From assembly GCA_964441755.1 (NCBI GenBank), contig CAYTVG010000009.1, forward strand, positions 123,420-187,419: DNA of 64,000 bases, written 5' to 3'. Shown one piece after another: positions 8,237-15,914 of this stretch. The DNA is from JAUMBM01 sp964441755 (GTDB lineage Bacteria; Bacteroidota; Bacteroidia; Chitinophagales; Saprospiraceae). How positions within the stretch are numbered: the stretch's first letter is position 1; the number at the start of each line of letters is the position of its first letter. The notes under the pieces were generated by a model that worked only from the letters and a program-made list of their open reading frames with translations, did no database searches and had not been told where the DNA came from. A program made the position numbers and the translations under genes.

Positions 8237-9319
8237 CTATGACAAAGCCCGGGCCAATAAGCTGTGAAAGTGATGTACGGCCGTCTCCTGCCGGACCGAA
8301 TACCGCCCGCGCTCATAGTAGCGCGACCGTATGCCCTGCTGCACACTTTCCACTACGGCCTCGTCCTCAAGTTCTGTCAGATCCAGTTGGTTTTTTGAGC
8401 GGTCGAGTTGGTTATCCGGATAGTAGTAGGTTCTGAAGCGCACCCGCGTCCGGTCGGGCCCCAGCGGTTCTACTACATTGAGCGACAAGCCCCAGGGGTA
8501 AAAATTGAGCATCAGGTTGGGAAAAAGCCAGTAGTAGTAGGCATAGATGCGCTTGCCGTGATCCTGCGCCTGCGGAGGGATATCAAAACAAGGCTCCCCC
8601 TCCTTGGCCAGCCCCAGTTGCAGGCTGCTGTAGGAGAAAAGCTCGTAGCTGTACTGCTCAAATGCAATCGCCTGATTCAAAGCAGGATGCACAAAAGGAA
8701 TATGAAAACCCTCCAGATAATTGTCGCAGTAGAGCGCCCAGTGCGCGTTGACATGATAATCTTTGGAATCCTCCGCACTGAAGACCAGCGAATCCAGCGG
8801 CAGCCAGCCCAGGCGTTCGCGAATGGGCGCTGTCATTTCCTCCAGACTGGCCATGGGTGAGAGCGACACGAACAACAAGCCCAGCCATTCGGCAAAAGGG
8901 ATCTGAGCAAGATGATCGGCAGGGCCGGGAAAATCCTCGACGCCCTCAAATTCGGGCATACTCTTGAAGCTTCCGTCGAGCCGGAAGCAACGACCGTGGT
9001 AGCCGCAGCGCAGCACCCTGCCGCGGCCGGGTTGTTCTACGATCAGCTTAGCGCGGTGTGTGCACACATTAGACAAGCAGTGCAGCCTCCCCTCTTCGGT
9101 GCGGGTAAAAAGCAGGGGCTCGTCCAGCACGCCCGGCAGCAGGGCGAATGGCAGCTGCGACAGCGGCTCCGCCACAGCTGAGCCCTCGGCCACCCATTGC
9201 CAGGTTGTGGCAAATACTTTCTCTGCAACTTCGGCAAAGACGTTGGCATCTTTGTAGAAACGTGCCGGCAGCGTATGTGCGCGGCCGATGTTAGCATCTA
9301 TGCTGAAGCGTGACGACAT
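8237..9319 (-). CDS. Rieske non-heme iron oxygenase, alpha-subunit type
   Basis: This 360-residue protein has the Rieske [2Fe-2S] site as CTH (Cys86, His88) and CGYHG (Cys105, His108). The C-terminal catalytic domain contains the mononuclear iron pattern CDNYLEGFHIPFVH, where two His and a later Asp bind iron. Such enzymes add oxygen to aromatic or quaternary-amine substrates using electrons from a reductase. The length and single-polypeptide form resemble choline or carnitine monooxygenases and related ring hydroxylases. No reductase or beta subunit is adjacent, so the substrate is open. The ATG at 9319 was chosen over an in-frame start at 9349. Confidence 0.85.
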   Translation of the reverse strand: MSSRFSIDANIGRAHTLPARFYKDANVFAEVAEKVFATTWQWVAEGSAVAEPLSQLPFALLPGVLDEPLLFTRTEEGRLHCLSNVCTHRAKLIVEQPGRGRVLRCGYHGRCFRLDGSFKSMPEFEGVEDFPGPADHLAQIPFAEWLGLLFVSLSPMASLEEMTAPIRERLGWLPLDSLVFSAEDSKDYHVNAHWALYCDNYLEGFHIPFVHPALNQAIAFEQYSYELFSYSSLQLGLAKEGEPCFDIPPQAQDHGKRIYAYYYWLFPNLMLNFYPWGLSLNVVEPLGPDRTRVRFRTYYYPDNQLDRSKNQLDLTELEDEAVVESVQQGIRSRYYERGRYSVRQETAVHHFHSLLARALS

Positions 9320-9343
9320 GGCTGGATTTTTTCCACAATAAAC

Positions 9344-9378
9344 ATGCACTTCGGCGGCTTCAGGCCGCCGAAGTGCAT
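9344..9378. terminator. hairpin between pruA and the Rieske gene
   Basis: 15-base arms (9344-9358, 9364-9378) pair perfectly around a five-base loop, 12 bp downstream of the pruA stop. It is GC-rich with no U-tract, like the second stems seen elsewhere in this window. Confidence 0.6.
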
Positions 9379-9390
9379 CTGTATGGTTTT

Positions 9391-11019
9391 TTACACCTCC
9401 ATAAACGGATAACGATAATCCGTAGGCGGCACAAAATTTTCCTTGATGGTCCTGGGGCTCAGCCAGCGATACAGATTGAGTACCGAACCGGCCTTATCAT
9501 TGGTGCCCGAGCCGCGGGCACCGCCGAAGGGCTGCTGGCCCACGACCGCCCCTGTGGGCTTATCGTTGATGTAAAAATTGCCTGCGGCATTGCGCAGGCG
9601 CTCTGTCGCCTGCGCTATCGCGTAGCGGTCGAGGGAAAAAACAGCCCCTGTGAGCGCGTAGGGCGAGGTGCTGTCGACCAGTGCCAGTGTCTCTTCCCAC
9701 TGCGCATCTTCGTAGACGTAGATGGTCAGTACAGGGCCAAAGATTTCCTCCTCCATGGTGCGGTAGTGCGGATCTTTCACCAGCAGGACGGTAGGCTCGA
9801 TGAAGTAGCCGTTGGTCTTATCGCAATGGCCGCCGGCGATAATTTCCACGCCTTCATCCTTTTTGGCCTCAGCGATGTAGTTGCTGATTTTGTCGAAGGC
9901 GCGCTCGTCGATGACGGCGGTAAAAAAGTTGGTAAAATCCTCCGGTGAGCCCATGCGGATGCTTGCCAGATCGCGCTCGATGCCTTCGCGCACCGCCGCC
10001 CAGCGGCTGGCGGGGATATAGGCCCGCGACGCTGCGGAGCATTTTTGCCCCTGAAACTCAAAAGCGCCGCGCACCAGCGCGGTGACCACCGGCGCCGGAT
10101 CGGCCGAAGGGTGCATGAGCACAAAATCCTTACCGCCGGTCTCCCCGACGATGCGCGGGTAGGTTTTGTAGCGGGCGATATTTTTGCCGATAACGCCCCA
10201 GAGCGATTGAAACACCTTGGTGCTGCCCGTGAAATGCAGGCCCGCGAAATCGGGATGGCTGAAGACTACCTCACCGGCGGCAGGGCCGTCGACATACACG
10301 AGGTTGATAACGCCTGGCGGCAGCCCTGCTGCTTCCAGCACTTCCATGACCACTATGGCCGAGTACACCTGCGTTTCGGCGGGTTTCCACACGACGGTAT
10401 TGCCCATCATGGCAGGTGCCGCCGGCAGGTTGCCCGCGATGGAGGTAAAGTTGAAAGGCGTGATGGCGAAAATGAAGCCCTCGAGCGGGCGGTAGTCGAG
10501 GCGGTTCCAGGTAAGCGGCGCACTGTTGGGCTGCGTCTCATAGATTTCCGTCATGTACTGGACATTGAAGCGGAAGAAATCGCAGAGTTCGGCCACAGCG
10601 TCAATTTCGGCCTGGAAGATGGTTTTGCTCTGGCAGAGCATGGTAGCTGCATTCATGCGGGCCCGGAAAGGGCCGCTCAGCAGGTCGGCCGCGCGCAGGA
10701 AGATGGCCGCGCGATCCTGCCAGGGTAGATTTTCCCACTGGCTTTTGGCGCGCAGGGCAGCGGCGATAGCCTGCTGCACGTGTTCGGTGCCGCCTTTGTG
10801 AAAATAGCCGAGGGTATGCGCCAGCTCATGCGGCGGATGGATGGACACGCGGCGGTCGGTAGTTACGCGTTGTCCATCGATGACCATCGGTATGTCTGCA
10901 ACGGTAGCTTTGAGTTCCCGAAGCGTCGTTTCTAGTGCTACGCGCTCCGCTGAGCCCGCCCGATAGCTCAGTACCGGCTCATTGACAGCCGTAGGCGGCC
11001 TGAAATATGCATTTGCCAT
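9391..11019 (-). CDS. pruA: 1-pyrroline-5-carboxylate (glutamate semialdehyde) dehydrogenase
   Basis: The 542-residue protein belongs to the aldehyde dehydrogenase superfamily, P5C dehydrogenase group. It oxidises glutamate-gamma-semialdehyde to glutamate with NAD, the second step of proline catabolism. Motifs: ITPFNFTSIAGNLPAAP (cofactor region), HFTGSTKVF, the catalytic Glu in VGETGGKD, the catalytic Cys in FQGQKCSAASR, and EEIFGPVL. The C-terminal KENFVPPTDYRYPFM ending is typical of the stand-alone eukaryote-like or Bacteroidota form. No proline dehydrogenase is adjacent. The frame is open to 11214, but MANAYF at 11019 is the family N-terminus and lies just after a -7 element. Confidence 0.93.
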   Translation of the reverse strand: MANAYFRPPTAVNEPVLSYRAGSAERVALETTLRELKATVADIPMVIDGQRVTTDRRVSIHPPHELAHTLGYFHKGGTEHVQQAIAAALRAKSQWENLPWQDRAAIFLRAADLLSGPFRARMNAATMLCQSKTIFQAEIDAVAELCDFFRFNVQYMTEIYETQPNSAPLTWNRLDYRPLEGFIFAITPFNFTSIAGNLPAAPAMMGNTVVWKPAETQVYSAIVVMEVLEAAGLPPGVINLVYVDGPAAGEVVFSHPDFAGLHFTGSTKVFQSLWGVIGKNIARYKTYPRIVGETGGKDFVLMHPSADPAPVVTALVRGAFEFQGQKCSAASRAYIPASRWAAVREGIERDLASIRMGSPEDFTNFFTAVIDERAFDKISNYIAEAKKDEGVEIIAGGHCDKTNGYFIEPTVLLVKDPHYRTMEEEIFGPVLTIYVYEDAQWEETLALVDSTSPYALTGAVFSLDRYAIAQATERLRNAAGNFYINDKPTGAVVGQQPFGGARGSGTNDKAGSVLNLYRWLSPRTIKENFVPPTDYRYPFMEV

Positions 11020-11049
11020 GGTAGTATGCAGTATTTGGTTAAGATACTG

Positions 11050-11057
11050 CAAAGGTA
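11050..11057 (-). promoter_or_regulatory. -7 promoter element for pruA
   Basis: Read on the minus strand this is TACCTTTG, a full TAnnTTTG match, ending 31 bases before the pruA start codon. No TTG at the expected -33 distance was found. A small hairpin (GGCGGC-TGTG-GCCGCC, 11081-11096) lies just upstream. Confidence 0.45.
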
Positions 11058-11183
11058 GGTATTTATTCAAAATACTTTTGGGCGGCTGTGGCCGCCTGTG
11101 CGTATTTTTAGCCGACGGCTGCTGCCGTTCAAAAATCACCGGCAACAGCCCATAGCTCACCGCCTCCAATAAAGACAAAATAG

Positions 11184-11191
11184 TATCTTTG
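11184..11191 (+). promoter_or_regulatory. -7 promoter element for fhs
   Basis: TATCTTTG is a full match to TAnnTTTG and ends 43 bases before the fhs ATG. No good -33 TTG was seen at 19-21 bp. No tetrahydrofolate or ZTP riboswitch-like structure was recognised in this 215-bp divergent spacer. Confidence 0.45.
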
Positions 11192-11234
11192 CTATTGGCT
11201 GTCATGGCTGCCACTAACTAAATAAACCAAAAAT

Positions 11235-12905
11235 ATGGCCACTGACTTACAGATTGCGCGGACCATCAAGCTCCGCCACATACGCGATATTGCCGCGCAG
11301 CTCAACATTGCAGAAGACGACCTTATCCTCTACGGCAAGCACAAAGCCAAGCTGCCGCTTTCGCTCATCGATGAGCGTCGCTGGAAGCGCAACAAACTCA
11401 TCCTTGTATCTGCTATTTCTCCTACACCCGCCGGCGAAGGCAAGACAACCGTATCCATTGGCCTTTCACAGGGGCTCAACCGCATAGGTAAAAAAACAAC
11501 CGTGGTACTGCGCGAACCATCGCTGGGGCCGGTATTTGGTATCAAAGGCGGAGCTACCGGTGGCGGTTACAGCCAGGTACTGCCCATGGAGGACATCAAC
11601 CTGCATTTTACGGGCGATTTTGCTGCCGTGGAAAAGGCACACAACCTGCTGGCGGCACTGATTGACAATAACCTGCAGAATAAAAAATACAGCCTCAACA
11701 TTGATCCCCGCACAGTCGTATGGAAGCGGGTGATGGACATGAACGACCGGGCACTGCGGCAGACGATTGTAGGGCTGGGCGGCACCACCATGGGGGTACC
11801 GCGCGAGACGGGTTTTGACATTACCGCCGCGTCTGAAGTGATGGCCATCCTCTGTCTCTCGACCGACCGGGCAGATTTCAAGCGGCGGCTCGGCAATATT
11901 TTTATCGGCTTTACCCATGATAAAAAGCCCGTCTATGCCCGTGATCTGAAAGCGCAGGGCGCTATGGCCGCCCTGCTCAAGGATGCCATCCTGCCCAACC
12001 TGGTGCAAACCAACGAGGGCTATCCTGCCATTATCCACGGGGGGCCTTTTGCCAACATAGCCCAGGGTACCAATACGGTGCTGGCTACGCGTATGGGTTT
12101 GTCACTCAGCGACTATGTAGTCACTGAAGCAGGTTTTGGCTTCGACCTGGGGGCAGAGAAATTTTTTGACATCAAGTGCCAGAGTGCCGGGCTTTCCCCC
12201 AATGCTGTGGTGATTGTCGCCACCATCCGCGCCCTCAAATACCATGGTGGTGCGGGCCTGAAAAACCTCACCACCCCCGACCTGGCTGCGCTGGAGCGCG
12301 GGCTGGAAAATCTTGGTAAGCATTTGGAAAACAGTAAGCTCTTCGGCATCCCCGCTGTGGTAGCTATCAATCGTTTTACCACGGATACCGACGAGGAAGT
12401 AGCTGCTGTACAGGCCTACTGCCGGCAGCTGGGCGTGGCAGCGGCAGTAGCTGAGGTGTGGGCCAAAGGCGGTGAGGGGGCTGAGGCGCTGGCGGCTTTG
12501 GTTGCAGAGAAAGCTGATGCGCACAACGAAGCTTTCCGGCCACTCTACGACTGGTCCTGGCCGGTGGAGAAAAAAATCGAGACCATCGCCACCACCTACT
12601 ACGGTGCTAAATCTGTCGAATATAGCCCGCAAGCCAAAGCGGATCTGAAAAAAATTGAACAACTGGCCCTCAGCGGGCTGCCTGTCTGTATGGCCAAAAC
12701 CCAAAAATCACTCTCGGATAATCCCGACCTGATCGGCCGCCCCCGGGATTTCGTACTCACAGTTCGCGAAATAGAAATTGCTGCCGGAGCCGGTTTTGTA
12801 GTACCGATTACGGGTGAGATGATGCGCATGCCGGGCCTGCCCAATGTGCCGGCGGCGGAGGGGATTGACATTGATGAGGAGGGCAACATAGAGGGCTTGT
12901 TCTAA
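11235..12905 (+). CDS. fhs: formate-tetrahydrofolate ligase
   Basis: The 556-residue enzyme couples ATP hydrolysis to condensation of formate with tetrahydrofolate, giving 10-formyl-THF for purine and Met-tRNA formylation. The P-loop PTPAGEGKTT lies at residues 63-72. VLREPSLGPVFGIKGGATGGGYSQV and NIAQGTNTVLATRMGL are strongly conserved family blocks, and the C-terminus MMRMPGLPNVPAAEGIDID is the usual end. Length is standard. It is divergent from pruA. Nothing is odd in the sequence. Confidence 0.97.
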   Translation: MATDLQIARTIKLRHIRDIAAQLNIAEDDLILYGKHKAKLPLSLIDERRWKRNKLILVSAISPTPAGEGKTTVSIGLSQGLNRIGKKTTVVLREPSLGPVFGIKGGATGGGYSQVLPMEDINLHFTGDFAAVEKAHNLLAALIDNNLQNKKYSLNIDPRTVVWKRVMDMNDRALRQTIVGLGGTTMGVPRETGFDITAASEVMAILCLSTDRADFKRRLGNIFIGFTHDKKPVYARDLKAQGAMAALLKDAILPNLVQTNEGYPAIIHGGPFANIAQGTNTVLATRMGLSLSDYVVTEAGFGFDLGAEKFFDIKCQSAGLSPNAVVIVATIRALKYHGGAGLKNLTTPDLAALERGLENLGKHLENSKLFGIPAVVAINRFTTDTDEEVAAVQAYCRQLGVAAAVAEVWAKGGEGAEALAALVAEKADAHNEAFRPLYDWSWPVEKKIETIATTYYGAKSVEYSPQAKADLKKIEQLALSGLPVCMAKTQKSLSDNPDLIGRPRDFVLTVREIEIAAGAGFVVPITGEMMRMPGLPNVPAAEGIDIDEEGNIEGLF

Positions 12906-12932
12906 ACGCAGCTGTGTCTTTCCGGACCTGAT

Positions 12933-12964
12933 GCTGTCGGAAGCAGCTAGCTGCTTCCGACAGC
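12933..12964. terminator. 32-bp perfect palindrome between convergent genes
   Basis: The two 16-base halves (12933-12948, 12949-12964) are exact reverse complements with no spacer, so a loop must form from the AGCTAGCT centre. It lies in the 62-bp gap between fhs and the response regulator gene. Confidence 0.7.
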
Positions 12965-12967
12965 CTG

Positions 12968-13618
12968 TTATCGCCTGTTTTGGTGAAAAAGTGCGATTGC
13001 CTCCGCTTTACTGTTGATGTGCAATTTTCTGTATATGTTTCGTATGTGAACAGGAAGTGTGTTGGGAGATACTTTCAGCCGGTCAGCAATCAGCTTATAG
13101 CTAAGTCCTTCTGACAAGGCCTCCAGCACCTGCATTTCCCGGCTTGTCAGGACGAGCGTATCGCCCCGGGCTGTCAGCAGCGAGCTGCCTTCCACCACTG
13201 GATTCAGGCGATTGACAACCAGGCGAGCTATCGTGGGAGACATGGCTGATCCCCCGGAATAATGGGTGGTGATCGCCTCTGCAATATCGGGCAGAGAAGT
13301 ATTTTTAAGCAGGTAGCCCGTAGCCCCCGAACACAGCGCCTGAAAGACGTAATTGCTGTTGCTGTGGATGGTAAGCATGATAATCTCCAGCCGGGGCAAG
13401 AGGTTTTTAATGGGTCTTATGGCATCAAGTCCCTGCATGCGGGGTAAATTAATATCCAACAAAAGAACATCCAGAGATTGCAGATTTTGGGCTTCCGCCA
13501 AAAAATCCTCTGCATTGTCAAATACATCTTCACACCGGATCGTTGGCTGCATATTGAGGTACTCGGCCAGATAGGTGCGTATACCATTGTCGTCTTCGAC
13601 CAAGCCTACTTGAATCAT
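12968..13618 (-). CDS. NarL/FixJ-type response regulator
   Basis: The 216-residue protein has a receiver domain with acidic residues EDD near the start, the phospho-acceptor Asp55 in LLLDINLP, and Lys105 in GYLLKN. A LuxR-type DNA-binding domain starts at about residue 155 (LTSREMQVLEALSEG, then HIRNIYRKL). It would bind DNA after phosphorylation by the kinase encoded just upstream on the same strand (gap 109 bp). The order sensor, kinase, regulator and the matching HisKA_3/LuxR pairing make it the cognate regulator. Its targets are unknown; the NRPS is the nearest large candidate. Confidence 0.92.
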   Translation of the reverse strand: MIQVGLVEDDNGIRTYLAEYLNMQPTIRCEDVFDNAEDFLAEAQNLQSLDVLLLDINLPRMQGLDAIRPIKNLLPRLEIIMLTIHSNSNYVFQALCSGATGYLLKNTSLPDIAEAITTHYSGGSAMSPTIARLVVNRLNPVVEGSSLLTARGDTLVLTSREMQVLEALSEGLSYKLIADRLKVSPNTLPVHIRNIYRKLHINSKAEAIALFHQNRR

Positions 13619-13727
13619 TACATAAATTTTGCTGCTAAGTTGGGAAGTAACTATATTAAATGCAATACCATAAACATAGTATAGACCAGGTTACAGGCTG
13701 GTATATTTTGGTAAACAAGCAAAAACA

Positions 13728-15914
13728 TCACCATTTTTTTGTCAACCGTATGGAATAACCACTATGGGACGGTGTGATCGTCAGCTGTGCCTTGATCCTG
13801 CCAGCCCGAAACCGCATGTTTTGCAGTCCGCTGCCCGTCTTCTTTGATTTAGCGATGGAACCAGGAACAGCCTTCAACTCATTGCCTGGTGCATACTGTT
13901 CCTGGATTTCCATTTGAAAAAAACTATAATTTTGCTGTAGGGTCACCAGCACTTGACGGGGTTTACCATGGCGAACAGTATTGGTGATAGCCTCCTTAAA
14001 GATGAAAAAAATATCCTGTCTGACTTCGGGCAGAATGGGACACTGCTGCATAACCGCACGGCTATCGATTAGGTAGTTGATACCTGCGGAGCCTAACATC
14101 TCCTCGAGTTGCTTTTCCATACGGAGAATAATATTGTCATTGGCATCATTGCGGGCGTCAATTGACCACACAATATCGCGCATCATATCGAATGCATAGC
14201 GGCTGGTGACCGCAATATCCTGCAAAATCTGTACGGCTCGTTCAGCGGAGACATACTTGACCATTTCCGACTGAAACGTCAGGCGCGACAACAAGGCTCC
14301 CATCTCGTCATGAAGATCTGCAGCAATCTGGGTGCGCAATACCTGTCCTTTCTTGTACTGTGTAAGTTGATACCGATACAGGCCATAAAAAAAGGCTGAA
14401 ACCAGTAGCACACATAAAACTATGAACCACACCTGTAGGTAATAAGGCCGGATTACATCCACAGGGATTTCCAGCAGATTGCCGGCACCAGCCCGCAGAT
14501 TGGTGGCTTTGATTTGTACGATGGGTGTACCATAAGGCAGATTACCCAACAGTAGGATGTTGTCATTAATCTCCAGCCACTTGCCTTGCGAATTTTTCAG
14601 TCGGTAGAAAAACTTGGAATCGGGCTGCCACTGAGCTTGCTGTGCAAGTGAAAGTTTCAGCGTGATAAACCTGTCTTCTGGTCTTAAAAGCAAGGATCCC
14701 CGTTCGTACAGATCCGCCGTCCGGTCTTCGAGCTGCTTCGTTTTACCGCTGTATTGCAGCGCCTCTACCACCACTGGTTGAGTTGCAGGCCAGGGACTGC
14801 CTTCCATCGTAAAATGGAACGCCAGTAGTCCCCCGTTACTGCATTGCCACACAGACTGACCCGACAATAAGTTTTGGCGATTATAGTTCATCATCCAGAG
14901 TCCCACTTCCTGTATTCTGTACTGCCAAATATCTACCAAAGGCTTTTTCATTGATATCGACAACTGCTTAGCTGCTGCTTCCTGGTACCTGTACAACTGT
15001 GTACCATCTTCCTCGAACAGTATAGCACGATTTTCACTGACCAGCCAGTAGGTGTCCAGTTCCCGATGATAAGCTACTTCGTCCAGTTGATTGATGTCAA
15101 ATGCCAGCGAGTAGCGGTTCATAACAGGGGGTACAATACCTGCCGGATCAACGAAAATAAGCTCTATATACTCAGTTCGCTGAAACAATCTACGACAAAA
15201 AACCAGCTGCCCTTTTTCATTCACACTCACCCAATGAAATCTGTAATCCTTCAACGAACCCATACAAAAACTATAGGCATGATCGCCATTGACCGTGTTT
15301 GCCATCAGCCACATCGAATCAGCCTCCCCCCGCGTATACCAAATCCGGGATTTATCAAAATACAATATCTTTTCAGTCGGGTAATCACCTCCCACCTGAC
15401 GCAAGCCAGTAGCCGTATCGTAGCAAAACAACTCGCCCGACGACTTGTGAAAAAGTAAGGCTCCTTCCTGTATACGAATCTGGTCAATATCGCTGGCTGC
15501 AAACGGCAGCTCGCTGCCGAGATAATTTTCTACTGACTGTATCTGACCGCTGAAAACGTCCATAACCTGTATACTCAGCAGCTGGTCCACATCTGCTGCC
15601 CGCTCCTTGTAAAACAACCATAAATACCTGCCTCTCTCCATGAACAGATCTGAAATATGGTTGCTGTAGAGATTGTCACTGGCCGTATATACTTTGAAAC
15701 TGTGGCCATCGAAGCGGTTGAGCCCAAATTTAGTTGCAATCCACAGGACCGATCGCTGATCCATGACAACTGCATACACCTCATTGCTGGACAAGCCGTT
15801 AGCCATAGTCCAATGCCGCACGGTTGCTGTCATCGTCGGTTGTGCAACGACAATACAGCCGCGGGTTAACATACACATTATCCCCAGCGCACTGATAAGC
15901 AGGAAGGACTTCAT
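13728..15914 (-). CDS. propeller sensor histidine kinase, kinase half intact, propeller shortened
   Basis: The 728-residue protein has a signal peptide, a periplasmic beta-propeller region with Reg_prop-like repeats (for example WIATKFGLNRFDGHSF), a Y_Y_Y-type sandwich domain, a membrane segment at about 487-515, and a HisKA_3/HATPase half. The phospho-acceptor is His535 in ADLHDEMG; the N-box EAITNTVRHG and the glycine box TGSGLQNM are present, so it should be active. Compared with the upstream paralogue it lacks about 300 residues of propeller: the sequence passes from a WQCSNGG strand almost directly to the PVVVEALQY sandwich domain. Its ATG overlaps the paralogue's TGA by 4 nt, which indicates translational coupling. 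Confidence 0.9.
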   Translation of the reverse strand: MKSFLLISALGIMCMLTRGCIVVAQPTMTATVRHWTMANGLSSNEVYAVVMDQRSVLWIATKFGLNRFDGHSFKVYTASDNLYSNHISDLFMERGRYLWLFYKERAADVDQLLSIQVMDVFSGQIQSVENYLGSELPFAASDIDQIRIQEGALLFHKSSGELFCYDTATGLRQVGGDYPTEKILYFDKSRIWYTRGEADSMWLMANTVNGDHAYSFCMGSLKDYRFHWVSVNEKGQLVFCRRLFQRTEYIELIFVDPAGIVPPVMNRYSLAFDINQLDEVAYHRELDTYWLVSENRAILFEEDGTQLYRYQEAAAKQLSISMKKPLVDIWQYRIQEVGLWMMNYNRQNLLSGQSVWQCSNGGLLAFHFTMEGSPWPATQPVVVEALQYSGKTKQLEDRTADLYERGSLLLRPEDRFITLKLSLAQQAQWQPDSKFFYRLKNSQGKWLEINDNILLLGNLPYGTPIVQIKATNLRAGAGNLLEIPVDVIRPYYLQVWFIVLCVLLVSAFFYGLYRYQLTQYKKGQVLRTQIAADLHDEMGALLSRLTFQSEMVKYVSAERAVQILQDIAVTSRYAFDMMRDIVWSIDARNDANDNIILRMEKQLEEMLGSAGINYLIDSRAVMQQCPILPEVRQDIFFIFKEAITNTVRHGKPRQVLVTLQQNYSFFQMEIQEQYAPGNELKAVPGSIAKSKKTGSGLQNMRFRAGRIKAQLTITPSHSGYSIRLTKKW

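Noticed and set aside
11020..11234. Riboswitch before fhs
   Set aside because: The spacer has two short hairpins, but I could not match a tetrahydrofolate or ZTP riboswitch core.
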